64,000 bases of DNA from RGIG9060 sp045645985. Lineage in GTDB: Bacteria; Spirochaetota; Spirochaetia; Treponematales; Treponemataceae. The position numbers were made by a program, and so were the translations under genes. The stretch is taken from assembly GCA_045645985.1 (NCBI GenBank), contig JAZRJV010000033.1, positions 15,149-79,148 on the forward strand. The letters run 5' to 3'. This document shows, piece after piece, positions 1 through 9,026 of the stretch; position 1 is the first letter of the stretch; every line of letters begins with the position of its first letter. The notes below the pieces were generated by a model. The model saw only the letters and a program-made list of their open reading frames with translations. It made no database searches and was not told the origin of the DNA.

Positions 1-1029
1 CATACATTCAACTTCGTCACCAATTTTTACAACTTCTGATGGTTTGTTAATTTTCTTTGTCCAAGAAAATTCACTGATGTGAGCAAGACCTTCGATACCT
101 TCTTCAAGTTCAATGAAAGCACCAAATTCAGTAAGTTTTGTAACTTTACCTTTTACGATGTCATTTACATTGTATCTATCTTCAAAATGAAGCCATGGAT
201 CTTCTGTAAAATGTTTAAGTGAAAGGTTAATTCTCTTTTCTTCTGGTTCAAGACGAATAACTTTAACTTCGATTTCTTGACCTTTTTTTACAAAGTCTTT
301 TGGGCGAGTTACATGTCCCCAACTCATATCGTTGATATGAAGAAGACCATCAAATCCACCTAAATCGATGAATGCACCAAAACTTGTAAAACTTTTTACA
401 GTTCCTTTAACTGTTTCACCAATAGAAATTTCGTTAAAGAACTTATCACGGTTTTGAGTCATTGACTCTTCAAGATATTTTCTGCGGTTTACAACAACAT
501 TTGTTTTGCTGTCTGTAAACAAGCGTTCAATGTAGAATTTGCTTTTTGTTCCAATAAGTTTTTCAGCTTTTTCTACTTTTTGGCTATCAGACTGACTGAT
601 TGGAAGGAATGCACGAATTCCACTTCCTAAATTAACATCATATCCGCCTTTAACAACCTTTTCGATTGTTCCTTCAACAGGCACTTTTTCTTTATAAGCC
701 TGACGAACATTTTTCCAAAGTTGCTGAAAATCTGCTTTTTGCTTTGAAACAATAACTTCACCATGTTTATTCTCTTTTGTTACGAGAACAACACTTACCA
801 CATCCCCAACATTCGGTACTACCGAAAACTCCGCAATTGGGATTTTTCCTTCTGACTTGTATCCCACATCAACGAAAACTTGATCTTGTGTAACTTGTAC
901 TACATAACCATCAACAAGTTGACCTTCTTCTAGAGATTCAAGACTTTTTAGATACTCTTCTTGTAATTGTGTCTGAATGTTGCTTTTGGAGTTTTGAGCT
1001 TCATCCATTACCACGTCCTTCTGTTCCAT
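1..1029 (-). CDS. rpsA: 30S ribosomal protein S1, C-terminal part cut by window edge
   Basis: Ribosomal protein S1 binds mRNA on the 30S subunit and helps initiation. The 343 visible codons hold four S1 (OB-fold) repeats, at about residues 33-100, 118-185, 205-275 and 288-343. The signatures GGYDVNLGSGIRAFLP and SFGAFIDLGGFDGLLHI are visible. The frame is open to base 1, so the C-terminus lies outside the window. Two starts are possible: ATG at 1029, with AAGGG upstream, or ATG at 1008, with AAGGA seven bases upstream. They differ by seven residues. The gene follows cmk closely, the usual cmk-rpsA arrangement. Identity is firm; only the start is uncertain. Confidence 0.95.
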   Translation of the reverse strand, partial: MEQKDVVMDEAQNSKSNIQTQLQEEYLKSLESLEEGQLVDGYVVQVTQDQVFVDVGYKSEGKIPIAEFSVVPNVGDVVSVVLVTKENKHGEVIVSKQKADFQQLWKNVRQAYKEKVPVEGTIEKVVKGGYDVNLGSGIRAFLPISQSDSQKVEKAEKLIGTKSKFYIERLFTDSKTNVVVNRRKYLEESMTQNRDKFFNEISIGETVKGTVKSFTSFGAFIDLGGFDGLLHINDMSWGHVTRPKDFVKKGQEIEVKVIRLEPEEKRINLSLKHFTEDPWLHFEDRYNVNDIVKGKVTKLTEFGAFIELEEGIEGLAHISEFSWTKKINKPSEVVKIGDEVECM

Positions 1030-1039
1030 ATTAAAACCC

Positions 1040-1672
1040 TTATAAGTGTATTTTGCTTAGAATTATCGCACAAACTTCGTCAATGGTCAATAGCGAAGTA
1101 TCAATATATGTGGCATCTTCTGCAATTTTTAGTGCACCAACTTTTTTATTTTTATCGATTTCATCTCTTTTTTCGATAGAAGCTTTTATTTCTTCCAAAG
1201 TTAAATCGCTAACACCTTGGTCAAATCGTCTTTTTGCTCGCACATCAGAGGTTGCATCAAGGTAAAATTTGTGTTCAGCATTTGGAAAAACCACAGTTGT
1301 AATATCGCGACCTTCACAAACAACACTTTGTTTTTCTGTGATTTTACGAAGTTTTTTGTTCACGATTTCGCGCAATTCCACAATAGCCGAAATTGGAGAA
1401 GAATGTTCCGAAATTATATCTTGATGTAGCAAGTGATTTACATCTTCCCCATTCAAAATAAGATGATTATCAACATAATCCAAATCTAACTTTTCTGCGT
1501 GTTCTAAAATTTCTTTTTCGTTAGACAAATCAATTTTATTTTGCAACAAAGAAAGGGTAATTCCTCGATAAAAACTTCCTGAATTTAAAAAAGTGATATT
1601 CAATTTTTCTGAAAGCAACTTTGCAATCGTACTTTTTCCAGTTCCCGCAGGACCATCAATAGCAATTATCAT
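1040..1672 (-). CDS. cmk: Cytidylate kinase
   Basis: Cytidylate kinase phosphorylates CMP and dCMP to the diphosphates in the cytosol. The P-loop GPAGTGKST starts at about residue 7. The CMP-binding and lid region with EGRDITTVVFP and a YLDAT stretch is present, and 210 residues is close to the family norm. The frame is open further upstream to 1708. I chose the ATG at 1672 because AAGGA lies seven bases before it and the protein then begins MIIAIDGPAGTG, as in other Cmk proteins. It lies between rluB and rpsA and is probably co-transcribed with both. Confidence 0.95.
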   Translation of the reverse strand: MIIAIDGPAGTGKSTIAKLLSEKLNITFLNSGSFYRGITLSLLQNKIDLSNEKEILEHAEKLDLDYVDNHLILNGEDVNHLLHQDIISEHSSPISAIVELREIVNKKLRKITEKQSVVCEGRDITTVVFPNAEHKFYLDATSDVRAKRRFDQGVSDLTLEEIKASIEKRDEIDKNKKVGALKIAEDATYIDTSLLTIDEVCAIILSKIHL

Positions 1673-1698
1673 AAAATCTTCCTTATTTTTATGTTGAT

Positions 1699-2502
1699 TT
1701 ATTCGCAATTTTCACAAAGTGATAAAAGATTTTTTACATCATCTTGAGTAAGTTCTCTAAAATTTCCACTTTGCAAACCTTCAATTTTTATGTTCCCGAT
1801 TCTAATTCGAGTTAAGGCTTTAATTCCAATTTCAAATTTATCAAAAACTCTACGGATTTCGCGGTTTTTTCCTTCGATAAGAACTACTCTCATTCTTCGT
1901 GCGTTGATTTGCTCAGCATCTTTTGCTTTATAAAAAACGCCATCAACTCGCAAACCTTTTTTGAATTTTTCTGCCAAATCAGATGGAATTGGAATGCTTG
2001 TATCAACAATGTATTCTTTTTCAATTTGTGCCGATGGATGAGAAATCTTTGCGGCAAAATCACCGTCGTTTGTAAAAAGAATCAATCCGCAAGAAAACAT
2101 ATCAAGTCGGCCAACATTGTAAAGTCGTTCTGTAAAATGAGGCTTTAATAAATCGGCGGCAACTTGTCTTCCCTTTTCGTCAGCAAGTGAACAAACATAT
2201 CCGGCTGGTTTAAAAAGCAAAACATAACGCAAGTTTTCTTCAAAACTGATTTTTTTACCGTCCACAGTTACTTCATCAGTTGGCAAAACTTTTGTTCCAA
2301 GTTGAGTGATTTTTTCGCCATTTACACAAACTCTTCCGTCTGTGATGATTTTTTCACTAGCACGACGACTTGCAACTCCGCATTTTGCAAGATACAACTG
2401 CAAACGCATTTCATCGTTTGAATTATTTTTTTGAGAAGAATTATTTGTAGAATTAAATTTATTATCTTGCAAGTTCGAATCGCTCACTTTCTGTTTCTTC
2501 AA
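1699..2502 (-). CDS. rluB: 23S rRNA pseudouridine synthase, RluB/RsuA family
   Basis: Enzymes of this family isomerise a uridine of rRNA to pseudouridine. An S4 RNA-binding domain (LQLYLAKCGVASRRASEKII) begins near residue 33. The catalytic domain follows with GRLDMFSCGLILFTNDGD, whose Asp is the catalytic residue, and KNREIRRVFDKF is the typical C-terminal motif. The N-terminal 30 residues are Asn/Ser/Lys-rich and poorly conserved in such proteins. The start is uncertain: the longest frame begins with TTG at 2502 inside scpB, and the first ATG is at 2409. Neither has a good ribosome-binding site. The scpB-rluB pairing is common. The exact uridine modified cannot be read from sequence. Confidence 0.85.
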   Translation of the reverse strand: MKKQKVSDSNLQDNKFNSTNNSSQKNNSNDEMRLQLYLAKCGVASRRASEKIITDGRVCVNGEKITQLGTKVLPTDEVTVDGKKISFEENLRYVLLFKPAGYVCSLADEKGRQVAADLLKPHFTERLYNVGRLDMFSCGLILFTNDGDFAAKISHPSAQIEKEYIVDTSIPIPSDLAEKFKKGLRVDGVFYKAKDAEQINARRMRVVLIEGKNREIRRVFDKFEIGIKALTRIRIGNIKIEGLQSGNFRELTQDDVKNLLSLCENCE

Positions 2503-3007
2503 GTTTAGGCAAATCTGAAATACTGTTCAAGCGGAAAAATTTTAAAAATTCTTTTGTTGTTCCAAACTGAACTGGTTTTCCAGGTGCATCTTTTTTTCCA
2601 ACTTCTTTAATTAAGTTGCGTTCTGCCAAAAGACGAATCATATTGTCTGCAGAAACTCCGCGAATTGCTTCAATTTCAGCACGAGTAATTGGCTGAGAAT
2701 AAGCAATAATTGAAAGAGTTTCCATTGCGGCTTTAGACAATTTTGCTTCTGATTTTTTTCCGTATCTGTCTTTTAAGCATCCCCAAAGTTCTTTTTTAGG
2801 TGTAATTACCCATCCACCAGAAATTTGAGTTAATTCAATTCCTGAATCTTCAGCAGAATATTTTTCTTGTAATTTTTGCAAAGCAATTTCTACAACATCT
2901 CTTGAAAGTTCAGAGATTTTAGAAATCATATCTTCATTAAGCGGTTCAGAATCTAAAAATAAAATTGCTTCAACAATAGCGGTTTCTTGTTTCAAATTAA
3001 ACTCCAT
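2462..3007 (-). CDS. scpB: Segregation and condensation protein B
   Basis: ScpB is the winged-helix subunit (kleisin-interacting, kite family) of the SMC-ScpA-ScpB condensin that organises and segregates the chromosome. Its 181 residues match the family length. Two winged-helix domains are visible, including the signatures EAILFLDSEPL near the start and KAAMETLSIIAYSQPITRAEIEAIRGV at about residues 92-118. The start ATG at 3007 has no clear Shine-Dalgarno sequence. The gene lies 49 bases downstream of scpA and overlaps the longest frame of rluB. No smc gene is in this window. Confidence 0.95.
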   Translation of the reverse strand: MEFNLKQETAIVEAILFLDSEPLNEDMISKISELSRDVVEIALQKLQEKYSAEDSGIELTQISGGWVITPKKELWGCLKDRYGKKSEAKLSKAAMETLSIIAYSQPITRAEIEAIRGVSADNMIRLLAERNLIKEVGKKDAPGKPVQFGTTKEFLKFFRLNSISDLPKLEETESERFELAR

Positions 3008-3056
3008 GGGCTACAGTATATCCGTTTTATTGAGTATTTTTCAAGTTATTTTTAAG

Positions 3057-3824
3057 TTATGCAGCTTGATATGGACGAATTTTTATATCACCAAACATAC
3101 GATTTTGATAAATCGAAGCCATCTTGAATTTTACAGCTTCAAGCAAGGCCATAAAAGCACAAACGATATCAAGCAAATTTTCTTTTCGAACAATCAATTC
3201 TGTAAAAGAACATTCACCGTTGTTTTCGAGAAGTTCGTTCATCAAAGTAATTTTTTCGCTTACGGAAATTTCTTCGTACATATCAAGGATTTTTTCAGCT
3301 GAATAAGAAGAAATCAAACTAGAAAATGTTTTTAGCAAATCCCAAGTATCAACTTTTTCCCACAATTCTTCTTCTTCAAAAGGCAAAACTCGCTGAATTC
3401 GCTTTCGTTCAAAACTCCATTCAGATTCTTCTTCTTTTTCTTCCATAAGATTTGAAAGTTTCTTGAATTTTTGATATTCAATCAATTTATCAACAAGTTC
3501 TTGGCGAGGATCTTCAATTTCTTCACCTTCAAATGAAACTTCCATAGGAAGAAGCATTTTTGATTTTATGTAAAGCAAATCTGCTGCCATCGCGTAAAAT
3601 TCAGTTAAATTTCCTAAATCAGTTGTAACAGCGTAATCTAAATATTCCAAAAATTGTTCTGTAATTTCAGCAATCGGAATATCGTAAATATTGATTTCAT
3701 TTTTTTTGATTAGATAATGCAAAACATCTAGAGGTTCTTCTCTATTAGCAACCACAAATTTTTGTTTTTCGGCAGTTGCAGTAGTTTTTTCTGAAGTGAG
3801 TTCAAGTTCATTTTCTGGAATCAT
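3057..3824 (-). CDS. scpA: Segregation and condensation protein A (kleisin)
   Basis: ScpA is the kleisin that bridges the two SMC heads and binds ScpB. The N-terminal signature EPLDVLHYLIKKNEINIYDIPI at about residues 30-51 (shown here in full as it is family-defining) is the SMC-neck binding helix region, and YAMAADLLYIKSKMLLP-like sequence (here YAMAADLLYIKSKMLL) follows at about residue 82. An acidic mid-section precedes the C-terminal winged helix, ending ENLLDIVCAFMALLEAVKFK. At 255 residues it is of normal length. AAGGGG lies seven bases before the ATG. The gene sits between folK and scpB in a same-strand run starting at recA. Confidence 0.93.
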   Translation of the reverse strand: MIPENELELTSEKTTATAEKQKFVVANREEPLDVLHYLIKKNEINIYDIPIAEITEQFLEYLDYAVTTDLGNLTEFYAMAADLLYIKSKMLLPMEVSFEGEEIEDPRQELVDKLIEYQKFKKLSNLMEEKEEESEWSFERKRIQRVLPFEEEELWEKVDTWDLLKTFSSLISSYSAEKILDMYEEISVSEKITLMNELLENNGECSFTELIVRKENLLDIVCAFMALLEAVKFKMASIYQNRMFGDIKIRPYQAA

Positions 3825-3852
3825 AAGATTTCCCCTTATTAATTTATTAGAA

Positions 3853-4380
3853 TCACAAGGGAAATTTTGAAAAAAACTTTACCCCTTGATCTGGAAGATT
3901 TTGCAAATAATCGCTATAAAATGCTCCATTTATAGGTTCGGCACATTTAGGAAAAATCTCAAGTAAAGGAATCAAAACAAATTGCCTTTCTTGCAAATTT
4001 TTATGGGGAATTTCTAATTTTTCAGTTTTTATAACGGAGTTTTTAAATAATTCAATATCGATATCTAAAGTTCGTGGACCTTTGAAAATTTCTTTTTCAC
4101 GATTTCGACCTAAATCCGCTTCGATTTGATTGATTTGAGACAAAAGTTCAAAGGCTGATTTTTCATATTCGCCACAAACTACCATATTATAAAAATCCTG
4201 CTGATTTTCATAATACATGGCTTTGGTTTTATAAATTGATGAAAATTTAGTTGTTTTAGGCACAAGGATTTTTTCTAATTCTAAACAAGCAAGTTTTAGA
4301 ATTTCCACTGGAGGAAGTTCTTCACCGTTTACAAACAAGGAAGAATTAGAACCTAAACCTAAAACAACTAGATTATCCAT
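3853..4380 (-). CDS. folK: 2-amino-4-hydroxy-6-hydroxymethyldihydropteridine pyrophosphokinase
   Basis: FolK transfers pyrophosphate from ATP to 6-hydroxymethyl-dihydropterin, an early step in folate synthesis. The N-terminal GLGSN and the diagnostic GPRTLDIDIELF at about residues 101-112 are present, followed by IPHKNLQERQFVLIPLLEI, which closes the pterin site. The length of 175 residues is normal. Its ATG shares one base with the recA stop codon (TAATG), so translation is probably coupled to recA. No folP, folB or folE is visible nearby, so the pathway must be completed elsewhere or partly by salvage. Confidence 0.93.
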   Translation of the reverse strand: MDNLVVLGLGSNSSLFVNGEELPPVEILKLACLELEKILVPKTTKFSSIYKTKAMYYENQQDFYNMVVCGEYEKSAFELLSQINQIEADLGRNREKEIFKGPRTLDIDIELFKNSVIKTEKLEIPHKNLQERQFVLIPLLEIFPKCAEPINGAFYSDYLQNLPDQGVKFFSKFPL

Positions 4381-5519
4381 TAAAACAAACCACCTGGAGC
4401 ATCTTCTGGTAAAGTTGCTTTTTCAGCTTTTACTTTTTTTTCAGTTTTTTCTGATTTTTCTTCGGCTTTTTTGTTTTTCAACACTTGCCCCGGAAAAAGT
4501 TTTTGTCTAATTTGACTTTCTACATCAGTTGCAAAATCTTTGTGTTCAAGCAAGAATGAAATTGCATTTTCTTTTCCCTGCCCAACTTTTTCTGTAGCAG
4601 TTGCGTACCAAGCACCTTTTTTGTCGATAAAGCCATGTTTAACAGCAGAATCCAAAAGACTTGCCACATGAGAAATACCTTTTCCAAAGTAAATATCTAA
4701 TTCAGCTTTTCTAAAAGGAGGAGCAACCTTGTTTTTTACAACTTTTACACGAACGCGGTTTCCAACTGCATCTTCTTCACCTTTTGCATCGATTGATTCA
4801 ATTCGACGAACTTCAAGGCGCACAGAAGAATAGAATTTAAGAGCATTTCCACCAGTTGTAGTTTCTGGATTTCCAAACATAACACCAATTTTCATACGAA
4901 TTTGGTTGATGAAAATTAAAATACAGTTTGATTTTCCGATAATTGCTGTAAGTTTTCGTAAGGCTTGGCTCATAAGACGAGCTTGAAGTCCCATGTGAGA
5001 ATCACCCATGTCGCCTTCAATTTCGGCTTGTGGAGTAAGCGCTGCAACTGAGTCCACAACGATTACATCAACAGCCCCGGAACGCACCAAACTTTCTGCA
5101 ATTTCAAGTGCTTGTTCCCCAGTATCTGGCTGAGAAACCCAAAGTTCATCAATGTTTACACCAAGATTTTTTGCGTAAACTGGATCGAGAGCATGTTCTG
5201 CGTCGATAAATGCTGCAATTCCACCGAGCTTTTGAGATTCAGCGATTGCGTGCAAAGCCAAAGTTGTTTTACCAGAAGATTCTGGTCCGTAAATTTCGAT
5301 AATTCTTCCTTTTGGATAACCACCAATTCCTAAAGCTTCGTCCAAAAGAATTGAACCAGACGGAACAACTTCAATTCCTTCCGCATTTGCAGAAGTTCCC
5401 AACTTCATTAAAGAACCTTGACCAAATTGTTTTTCAATTTGAAGTCTTGCAGCTTCTAAAGCCTTTAATTTTTCTGAAGCATCTTCTGATGCATTAAAAT
5501 CATTCATTATTTTTGCCAC
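4380..5519 (-). CDS. recA: Recombinase RecA
   Basis: RecA forms filaments on single-stranded DNA for homologous recombination and repair. The Walker A motif GPESSGKTT lies at about residue 72, and the Walker B strand VIVVDSVAAL and loop L1 region EIEGDMGDSHMGLQARLMSQ follow. L2 (FINQIRMKIGVMFGNPETTTGG) is intact. The C-terminal tail after residue 345 is rich in Lys and Glu. The start is GTG at 5519, chosen because GGGAGG lies nine bases upstream; the next ATG at 5507 is too far from it. recA heads the run down to rpsA. A pair of palindromes lies upstream and may control it. Confidence 0.98.
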   Translation of the reverse strand: MAKIMNDFNASEDASEKLKALEAARLQIEKQFGQGSLMKLGTSANAEGIEVVPSGSILLDEALGIGGYPKGRIIEIYGPESSGKTTLALHAIAESQKLGGIAAFIDAEHALDPVYAKNLGVNIDELWVSQPDTGEQALEIAESLVRSGAVDVIVVDSVAALTPQAEIEGDMGDSHMGLQARLMSQALRKLTAIIGKSNCILIFINQIRMKIGVMFGNPETTTGGNALKFYSSVRLEVRRIESIDAKGEEDAVGNRVRVKVVKNKVAPPFRKAELDIYFGKGISHVASLLDSAVKHGFIDKKGAWYATATEKVGQGKENAISFLLEHKDFATDVESQIRQKLFPGQVLKNKKAEEKSEKTEKKVKAEKATLPEDAPGGLF

Positions 5520-5548
5520 CTGTTTTTTCCTCCCATATATATAATAGG

Positions 5549-5579
5549 TGTAAAATTAAAATTTGCATGTAAATTTACA
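5549..5579 (-). promoter_or_regulatory. Tandem palindromes upstream of recA, possible operator
   Basis: A perfect 12-base palindrome (TGTAAATTTACA) occupies 5568-5579. It directly abuts an imperfect 19-base palindrome at 5549-5567 with similar half-sites (TGTAAAATT / AAATTTGCA). They lie 30-60 bases before the GTG start, in the expected promoter area; TATTAT at 5541-5546 could be a -10 but the -35 is poor. A repressor or activator site for recA is an inference. I cannot assign it to LexA. Confidence 0.35.
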
Positions 5580-5602
5580 AAAAAAATTATTTTTTTTACT
5601 TT

Positions 5603-6691
5603 TTATAACTTATCCCCTGTTAAAGGCTGATAAACAGCTTTTCCCAATAAAAGCAATCGACCATCTTCGATAGAAATTTGTGCTAAAACTTTTAATGGTT
5701 TTTCTGGATTTACAGAAATCTCAGAAGATATTTTTAATGGTGCAATTCCATCAATTTTTTTCATATCTTCGTAGCCAACAAGTAAATCTGCGCTGAAATA
5801 TTTTTCATTGGCGTTTACATTTGTAACTCTTCCCGTCCAAACAACCCAACAATCTTGATACAAATATAAATCTTTAGAAATTTCTTGGTAAGTATATTGT
5901 TCAAATTTTGAATCGAAAACAGGTTCTTCAAGATATTCCATTAACTGACGAGCTTTTTGCCGAATAGAAGCAGATGCGTTTGAATTTAACAAAATATTGA
6001 TACATCGCTGAGCTTCGTTATCGTTATATTGATTATAAAATCTTTTTGCATCCTCGTAATAATTTTCAACTTCACTTTGTGTAAGGATATATCTGTAAAC
6101 TGTGGATGCAGTAGAATTTTCTGTTAAATCAGACTTATCTTGGTATGAAAGTGAAAAACTTGATAAATCTGCTCGATTGTTTAATTTTACCCCACGAGTT
6201 AAAAGAAAAACTAAAGCTAAAACAGCACAAACACAAGCAAGCGAGATTAAAATTGGCTTAATTGGTGATTTTTTAGGCAACTCTGGATAAAAAACCTTAA
6301 GTTTTCCATTATGATTCCATTCGCTTATAGTATCAACATCACCATATTTTTCTAGTAACTTTAGAAATTGCTGAGTTTTAGGATTTTCTGGTTCTAAATT
6401 CAAAGCATCAAGACAATATTCCACTGCCTTATCTATTTTTCCTCTTTTTAGAAAGATAACAGCTTGGGCTAAAATAAGATTTACATCATTTAGTTTGATA
6501 TGTCTTGCACTTCTAAAATAAGTTTCGCTTCCAGCTACATCACCTTGATACAAACAAGCAACGCCTAAAATATAATAGAACTGAAAAGAATCCCGATATT
6601 CCAAAACTCTAGGTTCTAAAAGTTTAATTACCTCTGAGAATTTTTTATTTTGTAAATATTTACGAGCAGTATCAAGTACACTCTTTGCCAT
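5603..6691 (-). CDS. TPR-repeat single-pass membrane protein, function unknown
   Basis: Residues 1-125 form tetratricopeptide repeats (FYYILGVACLYQGDVAGSE, AVIFLKRGKIDKAVEYCLD, ALNLEPENPKTQQFL). A Lys/Pro-rich linker leads to one transmembrane helix at about residues 147-166 (ILISLACVCAVLALVFLL). A C-terminal domain of about 195 residues follows with no family I recognise. There is no signal peptide, so the TPR part is probably cytoplasmic and the C-terminal domain periplasmic. The ATG directly follows the stop of the upstream gene with no gap, indicating coupled translation. It is the last gene of the rpe cluster. A scaffold role is likely but no partner can be named. Confidence 0.8.
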   Translation of the reverse strand: MAKSVLDTARKYLQNKKFSEVIKLLEPRVLEYRDSFQFYYILGVACLYQGDVAGSETYFRSARHIKLNDVNLILAQAVIFLKRGKIDKAVEYCLDALNLEPENPKTQQFLKLLEKYGDVDTISEWNHNGKLKVFYPELPKKSPIKPILISLACVCAVLALVFLLTRGVKLNNRADLSSFSLSYQDKSDLTENSTASTVYRYILTQSEVENYYEDAKRFYNQYNDNEAQRCINILLNSNASASIRQKARQLMEYLEEPVFDSKFEQYTYQEISKDLYLYQDCWVVWTGRVTNVNANEKYFSADLLVGYEDMKKIDGIAPLKISSEISVNPEKPLKVLAQISIEDGRLLLLGKAVYQPLTGDKL

Positions 6692-8035
6692 TTATTGTTC
6701 CAAAATCTCTAAAATTGCGTCTAATTCTGTATGCAAATATAAAATTCTACTTGCATCATATAACTCTGGATTTTGTTCCAAGGCTTCGATTTCTTTTATA
6801 AGTTCTTCCACATACTCTAAATTTAATTTTTCTGGAGTAATTTCAACATAAGGAAGATTTTTCTCTGGTTCTTCTGTGTATTCATCCAAAATATCAGTTT
6901 CTTCGGATGTTACTTCATCTTCAACAACTTCAGAATCTTCAATAATCGATGCATTTTCATCTGAATCCAATGTATCATCATCACCAGATTCAGAACCTTC
7001 AGAAACTGGAACAATATCTACGGTTTCTGAAACATTTTCGTTATCTTTGTTATCATCTTTATTATCGTCTTTTTCAACATCTGTGTTTGTTGACAAAACA
7101 ACATATTCAATTACTTCTTCTGCTTTCAACTTATCAGAATCGTAAACAAAAGATGCTGTTTGTAACGCTTTTCCGCTTGTAAAGAATGAACAAGAAGTAT
7201 CAACAGGTTCCTTTGAATCAGATGCTCCACTTATATAAAATCTAACTCCGAATAATTTTTCCGGAGCAACTTTATATGCATTCCAAGTTATTCCAACTGC
7301 AGAATTATTTAATGAAAACAAAGAATTAAATCCTCGCCCAGGAACTATTCTTGGCTCCCAAGAATCAACAGATAAAATATCACGATTTGCAACCATAACA
7401 GCTTCTGGAGTTGTAATAGTTTCGCCTTCTAGCAAAAATTTAATAGAATTTTTACCATCTGAAGATTTTATCCATTTATCAATGCTCATTGAATTAAAAT
7501 AAGCTTCTGAATTTAATGAATTTAATGTTTTTGTTGTAAAATGAATTGGTGAATTTTCACCTAAGTATGTATCAAAAACTCCCCTAAGACTAAGAATCTT
7601 TGACTTTTTACTTAAATTTTTAACCAAAACATCAATAATAACTAAGTCAGAATTTTCTGTAAAAAAACCTGTGGCAGAATAAACAAATGAAAAAATAAAA
7701 TTTACTTCTGCAACACCTTTAATATTGTAAGTGATAGTAGCACTATTTTCTGTCATGTTATGAATTATTGGCACTCCACCTAATTTTGAAAGCGGATAAA
7801 CCTTAGAACCTGATTTTAAGTACAAAAGAGTTCCAGATGAGTTATCAAGAGGATTAAAGACTGGAACAAATTTTTCACTATCAGAATCTAGCATTGATAA
7901 AGTGAAAGTTCCTGCATTTTCATGAAGTTCTAATCTGTACATTCCAAAAACGCCATCAAAATCTTTTGAAAAAGAAAAAGAACAGATTATAAAACAAATA
8001 AAAACACCTAAAAAAAGTTTTTTAATTATTTTCAT
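6692..8035 (-). CDS. Exported protein of unknown function with acidic C-terminal region
   Basis: An N-terminal signal peptide (KLFLGVFICFIICSFSFS) is followed by about 290 residues rich in beta-type and aromatic sequence. An Asp/Glu-rich low-complexity segment spans about residues 320-400 (for example DKDDNKDDNKDNEN). A charged predicted helix forms the last 50 residues. I recognise no domain. The ATG at 8035 is chosen over 8041 because the GGGG element would abut the earlier codon but lies six bases from this one. It overlaps the upstream TPR/coiled-coil gene by 14 bases and runs directly into the next gene, so the three probably work together in the envelope. Confidence 0.75.
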   Translation of the reverse strand: MKIIKKLFLGVFICFIICSFSFSKDFDGVFGMYRLELHENAGTFTLSMLDSDSEKFVPVFNPLDNSSGTLLYLKSGSKVYPLSKLGGVPIIHNMTENSATITYNIKGVAEVNFIFSFVYSATGFFTENSDLVIIDVLVKNLSKKSKILSLRGVFDTYLGENSPIHFTTKTLNSLNSEAYFNSMSIDKWIKSSDGKNSIKFLLEGETITTPEAVMVANRDILSVDSWEPRIVPGRGFNSLFSLNNSAVGITWNAYKVAPEKLFGVRFYISGASDSKEPVDTSCSFFTSGKALQTASFVYDSDKLKAEEVIEYVVLSTNTDVEKDDNKDDNKDNENVSETVDIVPVSEGSESGDDDTLDSDENASIIEDSEVVEDEVTSEETDILDEYTEEPEKNLPYVEITPEKLNLEYVEELIKEIEALEQNPELYDASRILYLHTELDAILEILEQ

Positions 8036-9023
8036 TTTCATCCCCTATATTAGAATCTTGATTTTCTGTATTATCTAAAACTTCTGCATCATTTTTAGAT
8101 TCTTCATTTTTTTGAACTTCTAAATCTAATGCATCTTGAATTAATTGAGCTTTTTGTTTCAATACTTCAATGTCGGCTAAGTATTTTGCATTACGCTCTG
8201 ATTTTTCAGCATTTATCTGGTCAACTACAACTTGTAAATCAGCATAAGATTTTTCTAATTCAGCAACCTTTTCTGTTAATAAATCATTTTCAGCTTTTAT
8301 AATTTCCAATTCTGATTGAGATTTCTTTAAATTTTCATTAGCAATTCTAAGTTGATTTCTTAAACCGATAGATTCTTCTGTATTATATTGTTTAATTTGT
8401 CTGTCGTAATTTTCTTTTGAAGAAATATATTCTTCACCTGTTACTTTGAGCAAATACAATAATTTTTCTTCTTTTTCTCGTTGAACGATTAAATCTAAAC
8501 GATAAAGTGATTCAACATATTTTGCTGAATTTGGAAAATCGGAAACAACTCGTTCGTAAAGACCTTTTGCTTCTTCAAAATAATATGAAGCGTAAAAAGA
8601 TTCAGCCATCCAAAACAAAGCCGAAGAGAAAAGTTCGTTTTGTTCATTTTCTGCACAGAATTTTTGCAAAAGTGAAATTGAATCTACATATCGACCTAAG
8701 TAATGCAAGGCTCGTCCCATCTGATAATCGATATAAACTTTATATTCACTATCAGGATAGAGATTACAGAAATTTTGACCATCTTTTAGGACATCATCAT
8801 AATTTCCGTTAAACATTTCGGACATTACCAAAACATACAAAACTTCTGGAGTTGAAGATTCTGGAAGAGAAACTGCATTTTTAAGCAACAAAATAGCAGA
8901 TTCCCAATTTCCGTCTTTGTAGGCTTGTAAACCTTTAGTTAAATAATCATCAGTAGAAACTTGTGCAGTTACAAACGAAACTAGCACACAACTTAAAACC
9001 AAAAGGGCTATAATCTTTTTCAT
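8022..9023 (-). CDS. Periplasmic TPR and coiled-coil protein
   Basis: A cleavable signal peptide (ALLVLSCVLVSFVTAQ) is followed by TPR-like repeats to about residue 190, including YQMGRALHYLGRYVDSISLL and ALFWMAESFYASYYFEEAK. A long coiled coil covers about residues 205-310, and the tail is acidic and Asn-rich. The TPR pattern resembles CpoB/YbgF and BamD-like periplasmic proteins, but the domain order is reversed and no tol-pal gene is nearby, so I do not use those names. GGGAG lies six bases upstream of the ATG. It follows rpe by three bases and overlaps the next gene. Confidence 0.8.
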   Translation of the reverse strand: MKKIIALLVLSCVLVSFVTAQVSTDDYLTKGLQAYKDGNWESAILLLKNAVSLPESSTPEVLYVLVMSEMFNGNYDDVLKDGQNFCNLYPDSEYKVYIDYQMGRALHYLGRYVDSISLLQKFCAENEQNELFSSALFWMAESFYASYYFEEAKGLYERVVSDFPNSAKYVESLYRLDLIVQREKEEKLLYLLKVTGEEYISSKENYDRQIKQYNTEESIGLRNQLRIANENLKKSQSELEIIKAENDLLTEKVAELEKSYADLQVVVDQINAEKSERNAKYLADIEVLKQKAQLIQDALDLEVQKNEESKNDAEVLDNTENQDSNIGDENENN

Positions 9024-9026
9024 ACA

